From AP-15 sp963703665 (GTDB lineage: Bacteria > Pseudomonadota > Alphaproteobacteria > ATCC43930 > CGMCC-115725), in NCBI GenBank assembly GCA_963703665.1, contig CAVPFB010000004.1, forward strand, positions 372,001 through 436,000: DNA of 64,000 nt, given 5' to 3'. The notes under the pieces were generated by a model, which worked only from the letters and a program-made list of their open reading frames with translations, searched no databases and had not been told where the DNA came from. Shown here piece by piece: positions 55,100-63,839 of the stretch. Position 1 is the stretch's first letter. Each line of letters begins with the position of its first letter. The translations under genes were made by a program, and so were the position numbers.

Positions 55100-56307
55100 A
55101 ATGCCACAGGCTGTGACGATCGCGAGCTGACCGAGAGCATTCGAGTTGGTGAAGGGCATGCAAGGGCAGGGGGTGGAGTGGGACGAGTGCTGCCGGGGTC
55201 TGGGGCGCCAGGCGATTGCCGCCATCCTGACCGGGCAGATGGGGCAAGCGATCGACGATCACCTTGAGCGGATGGCGGTGCTCGACCGGGCCGACCGGCG
55301 CAATGGCTCGTATCGGCGGCATCTGCTGACCGAACTCGGCGAGATCGAGCTGGCGGTTCCGCGCACCCGCCGCTTTGCGCCGATTGCGGTGCTGCGCGCC
55401 TATGCGCGGCGCGCCGAGCAACTCGATCGGATGATCCTGGCCTGCTTTGTGCTGGGTCTTTCGGTGCGCAAGGTCGGCCAGGCGCTGCTGCCGATCCTGA
55501 GGCGGCCGATCAGCCCGGCGAGGGTGAGCAAGGTGGCCAAACAACTCGACCGGGTGGTCGCCGCCTTTTCATGCCCGGCCGCTCAGGGAGCTACCGAGTG
55601 CTGATGCTCGATAGCGTCGTGCTCGCCCGCAAGACCGGCGCCGGCGCGATCCGGCGCCCGGTCCTGGTCGCGCTCGGGCTGCGCCCGGACGGCAAGAAGG
55701 AGGTCATCGACTTCCGCCTGGCGCACCGCGAGAGCGCTGCCGAATGGGAGCGCTTTCTCGGCGACCTGATCCGCCGCGGCCTCACCGGCGACAGCCTCGA
55801 GATGATCTGCGTCGACGGCGGCAGCGGGCTCTTGGCCTCGCTGCCGACCGCCTTTCCTGCGGTTCCCGTCCAGCGCTGCTGGGCGCACAAGATTGCGCAA
55901 TGTGCTGGCCAAGGTGCGCCGGGCCGACCAGTGCGCCGGGCCGACCAGTGCGCCGTCAAGGCCGATCTGCAGGCCCGTCCGCAACGCCAAAACCCTGCCC
56001 CAGGCGCGCTCCGCCGCCCGCCGCTTCGCCGATCACATTGGGAAGCCGACTATCCCAAAGCGGTCGCCTGCCTGCGCGGCGATCTCGACGAACTCCTTAC
56101 CTGCTGGCGCTACAAATCGCTGAACGCAAACGGGTCAGAACCACCAACGCCATCGAACGGCGTTTTCGCAAAGTCAGACGGCGAACCCGGCCGATGGGCG
56201 TCTTTCCGACCGCACCTCGATGGACCGCATCCTGTTCGCCGTCTGCATCCACGAAAACCAAAAACCAGGGCCTCAGCACCCCTCACTTGCTGACACAAAC
56301 CTTTTGA
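55100..56307 (+). pseudogene. IS256 (Mutator)-family transposase, multiply broken
   Basis: MPQAVTIAS is followed by a stop. In later frames come LVKGMQGQGVEWDECCRGLGRQAIAAILT, RRNGSYRRHLLTELGEIELAVPRTRRFAPI, VLMLDSVVLARKTGAGAIRRPVLVALGLRPDGKKEVIDFRLA, FLGDLIRRGLTGDSLEMICVDGGSGLLA, CWAHKI, and ERKRVRTTNAIERRFRKVRRRTRPMGVF to LLTQTF. Together these cover a full IS256-type transposase with its DDE region. At least three frame changes and a short direct duplication (GCCGACCAGTGCGCCG twice, about 55920-55955) are present. The transposase is non-functional. Terminal inverted repeats were not identified. Confidence 0.8.
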
Positions 56308-56410
56308 CGTCACCTTGCGGCGCTGGCTGAATACGCTCCCCGAAACGGGGCCAGATACGAAGCTCGCGTCGTGAAGACGGCACCAGCGCCGACGCGTTCC
56401 ATCGGGCTGC

Positions 56411-56505
56411 TGATTCCGGAGCAGGCCGGCCACTGATTCCGGAATGAAGTCGGCCACCGATTCCGATTTGAACTCGGCGATTCCGATTTCGAAGTCGGCC
56501 ACCCT
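56411..56505. repeat. Short repeated motifs like the multiple terminal repeats of an IS21 element
   Basis: Four copies of a motif close to GATTCCG, mostly preceded by GTCGGCCACC or a variant (around 56412, 56434, 56457 and 56479). This array lies directly upstream of the IS21-type istA remnant. IS21 ends usually carry several such transposase-binding repeats. Confidence 0.55.
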
Positions 56506-56574
56506 CGGGTGGCGATCGCTCGACCACTGGGCGGGAGATGCGCCTTTGCTCGTCATGATCATGACGGGCGGGGA

Positions 56575-56970
56575 GCGATGCCGGCCGAGAGAGTGTCGAG
56601 CGACGCGTACGAGAGATCCCGCGCCTCGAGCACGAGTGCGGTGCGACGGACCGGGCGATCGCCCGATCGTTGGGGATTGCGCGCAGCACGGTGGCTGTAA
56701 CCCTCGATCGCCTGGCGGCGGCGGAGCTGCGCTGGCCGCTGCCGGCATCGCTGAGCAACCGAGTTCTGCAGGCGATGCGCTATGCCGGCCCCGGCAGCCA
56801 GCGCGGCTCGCGGCGCAAGGCCGAGCCGGATTGGACCCATGTCCGTCATGAGCTGTGCCGTCCCGGCGTCACCCTGATGCTGCTGTGGGAGGAGTACCGG
56901 CAGGCTGTCAATCAGCGGGGAAGCGGGACCCGGGATCAGCGCCGAATAGGGACCCATACCGGTGGTTGAG
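56575..56970 (+). pseudogene. IS21-family istA transposase, N-terminal fragment
   Basis: Starting at about ATG 56578, changing frames give the N-terminal helix-turn-helix region, then from 56670 MGIARSTVAVTLDRLAAAELRWPLP, SNRVLQAMRYAGPGSQRGSRRKAEPDWTHVRHELCRPGVTLMLLWEEYRQA. This is the beginning of IstA of the IS21 family. Homology ends around 56910; the catalytic core and istB are absent. Truncated remnant. Confidence 0.7.
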
Positions 56971-57265
56971 AAGCGGTCGTCCCCAGAGTCCATGGGGAGG
57001 TGCTGTGGGCCCCCGGGGTCGATCCGCAACCTCGACCGCCTCACGCCCGAAGCTCCGGCCACCCATACCTCATTGTGTGTCCACCAAATACAGATGTCAC
57101 CGTCTCTGCCATTTTGAAATGTCACTGTCGTCGAGGTCGGCGTCGGGCGGGCGCGGAGCCCCCGGCGCGCAGCGCAGCGCTCGACCGACGACCGTCGCAT
57201 CGGCGCTCGAAGCCGCACCGGTTGTTCTACCGAGCGGGCGTCAGCCCGCTCGGCTCGCAGGGATC

Positions 57266-58210
57266 TCAGCCGACCTTGAACAGACGAGCGTCGCGCTGAT
57301 CGCGCCGACGCGGCGCCCTGTGGCTGCGATGTTCGGGTTCGCGACGAAGCTGCTCCTGGCGGAAGGCGAGCGCGGCGCCGAGCCGCTTGTTCTCGACAAT
57401 CGCCGCCTGCGAGACCTGGCGCAGCTTGTCAAAGGTCCGATAGGCCAGTTCGACACCCTGATAGCGGATCGACAGCCGGCCGTCGGGATGATCGATCACG
57501 CTCACCCGCTTGCCGATCGCCGCTTTGGCCTGGTCGCTCGGCTCCACGATGAACAGCACCTTGTCGTATTGCAGGGTCAGCGCCCGTGACAGGGTGCGTT
57601 CCTCCTTCCAGGCAAACGCGTCGTCGAGATCGTCGGCGGCACGCAGCCGCAGGTGCAAATCCTTGCTGTTCGACGGCGCTTTGGCAAAGCGCACATTGTA
57701 ATCGGCCGTGAATGCCGGGAGCAGGGCGTTGCCTTCGGCCAGGGTGCGCACCCCGGCCAGCCGCAATTCCTTGACCAGCCGGTCCTGCAAGGTCTTGTGC
57801 GCGCGCTCGACCCGCCCTTTGGCCGGGCTCGAATTGGCGCAGATGATGTCGATGTTGAGCGCATGCAGGGCCCGGCCAAACTGAGTCATGCCGTCGCCGC
57901 CCAGTGCTCCCGGATGATTGACCCGGAACACCCCGTGCTTGTCGCTGTAGAACGCCACCGGCTTGCCCCAGGCCTCCAGATAGGCGCGGGCCGCCTGAAA
58001 ATAGGCGAAAGTCAATTCGCTCTCGACAAATTGCAGATGCATCAGCCGGCTGGTCGCGTCGTCGACAAACACCAGCAACGTGCATTGCGGCCCGCGATCC
58101 TCGAACCACCAATGCTCGCAGCCGTCGAACTGCACCAGTTCGCCGATGCACTCGCGCCGGTGACAGGGTTGATGAACCTGCTGGCGCCGTTGCTTGGTCA
58201 GCCAAAATCC
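57266..58210 (-). pseudogene. ISNCY-type (integrase-core) transposase, lacking its N-terminus
   Basis: From about 58210: FWLTKQRRQQVHQPCHRRECIGELVQFDGCEHWWFEDRGPQCTLLVFVDDATSRLMHLQFVES, with the rve-type catalytic Asp residues, then YSDKHGVFRVN and ICANSSPAKGRVERAHKTLQDRLVKELRLAG with the catalytic Glu. It continues to LAYRTFDKLRQVSQAAIVENKRLGAALAF. The N-terminal DNA-binding part (upstream of 58210) is missing or scrambled, and a stop lies immediately upstream, so the protein is unlikely to be made complete. The catalytic core is otherwise intact, which makes this the least decayed of the five elements. Confidence 0.8.
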
Positions 58211-58529
58211 TGGCCTCGATCACTTGCATAGCGCAAATCTTCTCGCCGATGCTGCCGACGAGTGGTTTCAGTCCACATGTTGCTTCCCCGTGCGTTCTGA
58301 CACACCGCGGTACCACAACAAACTGAAATCACTCAATTCATTTCGAGCCAGCCTCTAAGTGTCTGACCACGAATTCGGAAAGGTTGCAGTTGGACGCCTC
58401 TAACAACTCGATTTTGAGCGATGATTTAAGCTGGTGAGCCGGCCGGGGGACGATTTGCGAGCTGATCGGGGCGGCGGCAAGCCGTTTTGCCTGGGCTACA
58501 GGCGGGCCGCGCCAACGCGTTTTCGTCAT

Positions 58530-59535
58530 GCGGGGGTGGTTCGGCCGTTGAGCCAGGCGAGCCGGGAGAAGTTGTAGGCGAGATTGGCGAGGCCGATCTT
58601 GACCCGGGCGCGGACCATACCGACGGTGCGGACGAGGAGCCCGAGCCGGCATTTCTGGGCGGCAAAGACGGGCTCGACGCGCGCGCGCACCCGGGCTCGG
58701 GTGGCATTGCCGCGGGCGATGTGCGCCGGCATCGTCGCGATCGAGCACCGCGCCGAGCTGCCCGCCGTCATAGGCGGCGGCGTGGGTGATCGTGTAGCGC
58801 CGCAAAAAGCCGTGCTCGCGGTCGATGCCGACGTGGTTCTGATAGCCGAACGCCGGCACCGCAATCTCGACCTGACGCTGGGGGCCGTCGCCTGGCGCAG
58901 CCTCGCGCCGCTTGCCGCGCTTGATCGTCCAGCCTCCGTCGCGGTCGATCTGGGCGCGCCGCGCCGGTTTCCATTCGGCCGGCACCCCGCCACCTTTGAT
59001 GATGTCCTTCTGCGCCCGGGTCAGCCGCGGCCGGCGCGCCTCGATCACCGTGGCATCGACGATCTGCCCACCCATCGCCAGCCAGCCCTTGGCCCGCAGC
59101 AGTGCGTCAAACCGGGCGAACAACCGCTCCGTCGCGCCGGCCCGCGCCAGCTGTTCGCGGTCCAGCCAGATCGTCTTGGCGTCGGGCACCGGGTCATGCA
59201 AGGCCAGCCCGACAAACCGCATAAACGACCGCCGGTCCTTCAGCGGGTATTCGGTCTGGTCGTCCGACAGCGTGTACAGCGTCTGCACGACCAGCACCTT
59301 GAACATCCGCACCGCGTCATAAGGCGGCCGGCCGCCCCCTGTTCAAGCCAGGGGCAGGCTCTTGGCCCGATCCGAACCCGCCAGCGCCGCTTCCAGTTCG
59401 CCGCGAAACACCGCGCAATCGATCACCGCCGCGCGCCGTTCCAGCGGGTCGCCCGCTGCCGACAATGCTTTCAGCCGCTCATCACCGGCGAAAAAACCGG
59501 GTTGGCTTGCCATTACCGATCCCCCACACCCCAAC
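58530..59535 (-). pseudogene. IS5-family transposase, nonsense codon, internal deletion and frameshift
   Basis: Starts around 59510 as MASQPGFFAGDERLKALSAAGDPLERRAAVIDC, then TGA (59342-59344), then GGGRPPYDAVRMFKVLVVQTLYTLSDDQTEYPLKDRRSFMRFVGLALHDPVPDAKTIWLDREQL in the same frame. It has IVDATVIEARRPRLTRAQKD and YQNHVGIDREHGFLRRYTITHAAAYD. A catalytic segment is missing after this, and the C-terminus (RARVEPVFAAQKCRLGLLVRTVGMVRARVKIGLANLAYN) lies in another frame. A clear IS5-type transposase that is no longer functional. Confidence 0.82.
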
Positions 59536-59852
59536 CCCACAGAGCGGGCGATTCGCTATCAAAACAACCGGTTTTTAGAGGCGTCCATCTGCAACAGGTG
59601 CAGGAATTCCCACGGTTGGGATACTTGCTTCGTTGGACGAGCGCACAGCACGGCTTGCTGGTGCGGTCAGAACAGCCAAGGACTTTCGCGACGTCGGGTT
59701 GCGGCCATGGTTGGAGAAGCGGCGTAAAGCCTCTCCACTGATGTAGCGCATGGATCACTCAAAAGGCCGAAGGTCCACTCAGGGGCGATATTGTTGAAAA
59801 ACGGCGTAGCGAACGTGGTATAATCTCGCATCACGACAGCTGGGGGCAGTCG

Positions 59853-60733
59853 ATGATGGGGGAGCGGCAAGTCCAGCAGGACGCGCTGTTTTACGAGTTT
59901 TCGCTGGAACGGCATGTGCCGGAACGACACCTGCTGCGGTCGATTGATCGGTTTGTTGAACCCGACGAACTGAGGCGCCAACTGGCGCCGTTTTACAGTG
60001 CCATTGGCCGGCCTTCGATCGCTCCGGAGCTGATGATCCGACCTTCTCGAAGAACCGCCACGGCCGCTTTCGTGAGAGCGACCTGCTGCGGCGTCTGTTC
60101 GAGCAGGTATTGCAGCGCTGCATCGCCGAGGGGCTTGTCGGTGGCGAAGGCTTTGCCGTCGACGCCAGTTTGATCCAGGCCGATGCCAGCGACCGCAACC
60201 GCGTCGAAGGTGCCGCGGGTCTGCCCCCGGAAGCGGCGGGTCACGCCGTGGAACAATATCTCGCCGTCCTCGACGATGCGGCGTTTGGTGCTGCAAGCGA
60301 GGTGACGCCCCAGTTCATTGCGCCTTCCGATCCAGCCACACGGTGGACAGCCGCCCACCGCGGGCCGGCCTTCTTCGCCTATTCGGCCAACTACCTTGCC
60401 AACTACCTTGTTGACGCCGACAACGCGATTATTGTCGATGTCGAGGCGACGACGGCGATCCGCCAGGCCGAAATCCTGGCGGCCAAGCGCATGATCGAGC
60501 GTTCGTTGGAGCATTTCGACCTGTATCCCGAGCGCCTGATCGGCGACAGCGCCTATGGCTCGGCCGAGATGCTGAATTGGCTCGTGCATGATCAAGCAAA
60601 TCCTGAAGCTCGACCGGCTCCGATTGCGCGCGGTCCGAGTGGGGCTCGCGGCGAATTCCACCTCGCCGCCACCGCCCAGAACCTCAGGAAGCTCGCCAAG
60701 CTGTTCCCGACAGCTTCGCCGATACCAGCTTGA
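59853..60733 (+). pseudogene. IS1182-family transposase remnant with two internal deletions
   Basis: MMGERQVQQDALFYEFSLERHVPERHLLRSIDRFV to SIAPELMIR is a standard IS1182 start (ATG 59853). The sequence then jumps to FSKNRHGRFRESDLLRRLFEQVLQRCIAEGLVGGEGFAVDASLIQADAS, with about 50 residues lost. It continues through WTAAHRGPAFFAYSANYL to RLIGDSAYGSAEMLNWLV, then jumps again to the C-terminal end ARGEFHLAATAQNLRKLAKLF. A short direct duplication (AACTACCTTG, 12 bases apart, about 60389-60410) duplicates NYLA/NYLV. The two deletions leave both ends of the gene in place, as in internally deleted non-autonomous elements. Confidence 0.8.
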
Positions 60734-60849
60734 TGAGGGCAATACCCCTCATCAACTCCGCTCGCAGCTCCCAGCTCCGTCGCCCAGATCACTCGAAAAT
60801 CTACTTCTTCAACGGAATCGGGCATTTTCTGCCGGCCGAGCACGACACC

Positions 60850-61137
60850 CCCACCGGCTGAGACGCGCTAGAGTAGACCTACGCTGCCAGTGAATAAACC
60901 GCTGCGATACATGCTGAACCTGACAATCATTCTTGCGCCGCGTTCCGGTATGCGCCTTGGCTACCGAATAAGCGGGATTTCGCGTTATAAGTCCCGACTT
61001 ATCGAATAGGCGAGCGGACCGCGTCAGGACACCGAGATGCGCTGGCAAACGCTGCTCTCAGACCGCGGCCCCCCCGCTGGCAACGACGACGACCTGACTA
61101 TCAAGCGGATCGGCTGTTCTGCTGACACGGAGGCGGC
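60850..61137. other. Intergenic region after the IS cluster
   Basis: About 290 bases without a gene. It contains an inverted repeat, ATAAGTC and GACTTAT two bases apart (60987-61002), in an otherwise AT-richer patch. No function can be assigned; it may be an element end or a bidirectional hairpin. Confidence 0.35.
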
Positions 61138-61842
61138 TTATGCGAGGAGCTCGTTCAGTGCAGCTGCCACAGCCTTCGGTTCCGTAATCATGGCGTAATG
61201 GCCTCCGCCGATCTCGCGGCAGCACCAACCCGCCTGATATGCCCGCGCCATCAGACCTCGGTAGAGGTCCGACTGCGTGGTCTGGATAAAGGCACGCGGC
61301 AGCGCTGCAGCTTGCGGAGAACTTAGCCGCACTGCCTCTGCGAACGGCCGCAACGGATGGGGTTTGAGGCGCGCGGCGACCCAGTCCCGCAACGGATGCC
61401 CGGAAAACCTCCGGAGAACATAGGGCGCCGGAGGCACCTTCCACCCGTCGCCCTCGGCCACGGCGGAGGCGCGAAGCTGCTCGGCCATCGTCAGGCCGAT
61501 CACATCGTCGTTTGATTCCCCCTCGCGCGGCACCGATGCATCCAGGTAGACCAGTCGGCAAATGCGATCGGCTACCCGCTCGGCGACCGCCGTTATGACC
61601 GTGCCGCCGTAGCTGTGGCCGACCAGGGTCACGTCGTGCAGGTCCCGGTACTCGAAGAGAGAGACGACGTCGGAAATGTGCGTGTCGAGGTCGATATCCG
61701 GGCTCAAGAGATGAGCGCGCTCGCCAAGCCCGGTCAGGGTCCCTGGGATCACCCTATGGCCATCGGCGCGAAGATCGGCGGCCACATGCTGCCAGCACCA
61801 GCCGCCAAGCCATGCACCCGGAACGAGCAGAAACGTCGACAT
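61138..61842 (-). CDS. Alpha/beta hydrolase (hydroxynitrile-lyase/methyl-esterase-like group)
   Basis: 234 residues, ATG 61842. MSTFLLVPGAWLGGWCWQHVAADLRADGHRV is a typical start with the oxyanion loop. The nucleophile is Ser77 in LVGHSYGGTVI, and the C-terminal IGGGHYAMITEP supplies the catalytic His. The fold is that of small alpha/beta hydrolases cleaving esters or related bonds. It is the third gene of a VOC-NIPSNAP-hydrolase unit transcribed away from soxR, all likely under SoxR control. Substrate unknown. Confidence 0.88.
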   Translation of the reverse strand: MSTFLLVPGAWLGGWCWQHVAADLRADGHRVIPGTLTGLGERAHLLSPDIDLDTHISDVVSLFEYRDLHDVTLVGHSYGGTVITAVAERVADRICRLVYLDASVPREGESNDDVIGLTMAEQLRASAVAEGDGWKVPPAPYVLRRFSGHPLRDWVAARLKPHPLRPFAEAVRLSSPQAAALPRAFIQTTQSDLYRGLMARAYQAGWCCREIGGGHYAMITEPKAVAAALNELLA

Positions 61843-61869
61843 GGCATCCGCCCTCCCGATCCAGCGCGC

Positions 61870-62196
61870 TCAGGTGAAGTCGGGGGAGTAGTCGGTGAGC
61901 AGGAGAACGCGATCTTGGATTTCGCCGACAAGCGCGCCTCTATCGCGGGTCGCCTTCTTTATGTCTTCCCATTCCTGGTCCGCCATGAACGCTGCCCACC
62001 CTCGGGTTTTGGTCTTTTCGTCCGGCCAGCGGAGCAAATAGACGAACTCGGCTCGCTCGGCACGTTTGGCTTCCCACATGGCGAGGATGTCGAAGCCGTA
62101 TCGTTTCATGATCCGTGCGGCGTGGTCGCGGAAGCGCGCATGAAAGGAATCCTTGTTCCCCTCGAAGATTTCATAAATGCGCAGTTGGTGGATCAT
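61870..62196 (-). CDS. NIPSNAP-family protein
   Basis: 108 residues, MIHQLRIYEIFEGNKDSFHARFRDHAARIMKRYGFDILAMWEA to LLRWPDEKTKTRGWAAFMADQEWEDIKK. This is the dimeric alpha/beta-barrel ferredoxin-like NIPSNAP domain. Small bacterial NIPSNAPs are mostly uncharacterised and often neighbour oxidoreductases or hydrolases. Located 28 bases downstream of the VOC gene and 27 bases upstream of the hydrolase gene, so cotranscribed. Confidence 0.88.
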   Translation of the reverse strand: MIHQLRIYEIFEGNKDSFHARFRDHAARIMKRYGFDILAMWEAKRAERAEFVYLLRWPDEKTKTRGWAAFMADQEWEDIKKATRDRGALVGEIQDRVLLLTDYSPDFT

Positions 62197-62224
62197 CTTT
62201 GGAAATCCCCAGAATGTTGATGGG

Positions 62225-62614
62225 CTAAGCCGACTTCCTGTAGCTGACGACCTCGTATTCGATGCCGTCTAGGTCGAGGAAATAGAAGCGGCGACCGGGT
62301 TCGTAATCGGCGTGGCTGAACGACTTGAGCCCAGCGGCGATCACCCGCGCCTCGGTCGCGTCAAGATCGTCCACTTCCACCGCGATGTGGTTAAGCGGAC
62401 TACCCTTGACAAAGGCTTGCGGGACCTGATCGGTCTTGCTCGGGGCGTAGAACGCAATGTAATGCTGGTCGGAGCCGACATGGATGTAGCGTCCGCCGTT
62501 TTGCCCGGTGCCGCTCCAGCGGACGTGCCAGCCAAACAGCGCCTGCATCAGCGCCGACGCGCGCTCGGGGTCCGGCACGGTGATGTTCACATGCTCAAGA
62601 CGTGGTCCCGACAT
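62225..62614 (-). CDS. VOC-family (glyoxalase/dioxygenase-fold) protein
   Basis: 129 residues. LEHVNITVPDPERASALMQALFGWHVRW to HIAVEVDDLDATEARVIAAGLKSFSHADYEPGRRFYFLDLDGIEYEVVSY shows the paired beta-alpha-beta-beta-beta modules. His in EHVNITV, His in LNHIAVEV and Glu in IEYEVV occupy the usual metal-ligand positions. VOC proteins include glyoxalase I, resistance proteins and ring-cleaving dioxygenases. First gene of the divergent operon facing soxR, with the SoxR box about 55 bases upstream of its start. Confidence 0.87.
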   Translation of the reverse strand: MSGPRLEHVNITVPDPERASALMQALFGWHVRWSGTGQNGGRYIHVGSDQHYIAFYAPSKTDQVPQAFVKGSPLNHIAVEVDDLDATEARVIAAGLKSFSHADYEPGRRFYFLDLDGIEYEVVSYRKSA

Positions 62615-62667
62615 CTGATCCTCCTGTGGCGCAAGCGGAGAGCGCTTGCCTCTTGTCGTCCGTAGGA

Positions 62668-62685
62668 CCTGAAGTTAACTTGAGG
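62668..62685. promoter_or_regulatory. SoxR-binding site (SoxR box)
   Basis: CCTGAAGTTAACTTGAGG is an 18-base dyad with a single mismatch between arms and is nearly identical to the canonical SoxR operator (core CAAGTTAACTTG). On the minus strand a TTGACC -35 box overlaps it and the distance to the next plausible -10 (TACGGA) is 19 bases, the long spacer typical of MerR-family activated promoters. It therefore likely activates the VOC operon. It lies between soxR and the VOC gene. Confidence 0.85.
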
Positions 62686-62715
62686 TCAAGGTATATTTTT
62701 TTGTGACGCAAGGAC

Positions 62716-63183
62716 GTGACCCCACCCGCCACGCTATCTATCGGCGAACTCGCGCAAAGAACTGGGCTTTCGGTGTCGGCGATCCGCTTCTACGAAGCGC
62801 GCGGCCTAGTGCGGGCCACCCGCAGCGTCGGTAATCAGCGGCAGTTCGCCCGCGCCGACATCCGCCGCCTGTCGTTCGCGCTCATTGCGCAGCAGCTCGG
62901 ATTTACCCTCTCGGAGATCGAGGTCGAGCTGTCGACCCTGCCGCTCGGGCGGGCCCCCACTCGCGCCGAGTGGCGGGCCATCGGCGGGCGCATGCGCGAC
63001 GTGCTCGCGGCCAAGATCGCCATGCTGCAAAGAACGCAGGAGCGCTTGGACGGTTGTATCGGATGCGGTTGCCTATCGCTCGCTAGCTGTGCTCTTTACA
63101 ACCCCGACGACCGCGCGGCGCGCGCCGGTCCCGGGCCGCGGTTTTTGCTGGGGAACCAGGCCTCGGACTTCGCGGACGATTGA
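62716..63183 (+). CDS. soxR: Redox-sensitive MerR-family activator SoxR
   Basis: GTG start at 62716 with AAGGA upstream, 155 residues. MerR-type DNA-binding start (LSIGELAQRTGLSVSAIRFYEARGLVRATRSVGNQRQF), dimerisation helix, then the [2Fe-2S] cluster motif with Cys114, Cys117, Cys119 and Cys125 (CIGCGCLSLASC), the same CX2CXCX5C spacing as E. coli SoxR. It responds to redox-active compounds or oxidants. No soxS is present, as usual outside enterics; its nearest target is the divergent VOC-NIPSNAP-hydrolase operon. Confidence 0.94.
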   Translation: MTPPATLSIGELAQRTGLSVSAIRFYEARGLVRATRSVGNQRQFARADIRRLSFALIAQQLGFTLSEIEVELSTLPLGRAPTRAEWRAIGGRMRDVLAAKIAMLQRTQERLDGCIGCGCLSLASCALYNPDDRAARAGPGPRFLLGNQASDFADD

Positions 63184-63455
63184 CCACGCCCGGGATCGCG
63201 AGAGACCAGGCCCCGAATTCCGTATCCCCGCGACGCCCTACGATACAAATGTCAACGTTCGCGCGACTGAGGCGCCGACTATTTAAGATAGCCAATGGCC
63301 GGTTCGGGGCATGAAGACCAGTCCACGCTACGCCGGTTGACCGGCCGGTCTTTGATCAGAGCGACCGTCGCTGGAAGGCGCCGCAACGGAGGAGACGCGC
63401 CGGTAGCAGTCCCCGCGAGCCCCAGAAGATCGGTATGTCGAACAGGTCGTCGCGG

Positions 63456-63839
63456 TCAGCTGTCGAGATTGGCGTCGGGCGGCAGGTGTACGAACAACAC
63501 CCGGGCCGGGCCGCCGATCGTGCGTGTGCGATGGCCTCGGCTCCCGACATCGTCCGCCAGAAACATTTCGCCGCTGCTGCACCGGTGCTTCTTGCCGTCG
63601 CTGGTTTCGACCTCGAGAGTGCCGGAAAGCACGAAGAGAAGTTGGCGACGGGAGGCTGGGTGCCAGTCCTGATAGAGACCCTCGGGCATATCCGTGACCA
63701 TCGTGCTTTGCGCCGGCACTACCGCGGAGCGGTGGACGGTATTGCCGAAAGCATCGGTCGCCGCATTGTCGATCGGGATATCGATCTCGATAAATTGTGA
63801 CCCGCCGTCTGGCGCAGAAGCAAAGCGAACGATTTTCAT
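63456..63839 (-). CDS. Cupin-domain protein
   Basis: 127 residues. MKIVRFASAPDGGSQFIEIDIPIDNAATDAFGNTVHRSAVVPAQSTMVTDMPEG, then WHPASRRQLLFVLSGTLEVETSDGKKHRCSSGEMFLADDV, then GHRTRTIGGPARVLFVHLP. The single jelly-roll with two cupin motifs suggests a metal-binding or small-molecule-binding protein of unknown function. Start ATG 63839 has GGA upstream. It converges on soxR with a gap of about 270 bases in which no gene is supported. Confidence 0.85.
   Translation of the reverse strand: MKIVRFASAPDGGSQFIEIDIPIDNAATDAFGNTVHRSAVVPAQSTMVTDMPEGLYQDWHPASRRQLLFVLSGTLEVETSDGKKHRCSSGEMFLADDVGSRGHRTRTIGGPARVLFVHLPPDANLDS

Noticed and set aside
56411..56505. CRISPR array
   Set aside because: The repeats are only about 7-17 bases, degenerate, closely spaced, and adjoin an IS21 transposase; no cas genes are present.
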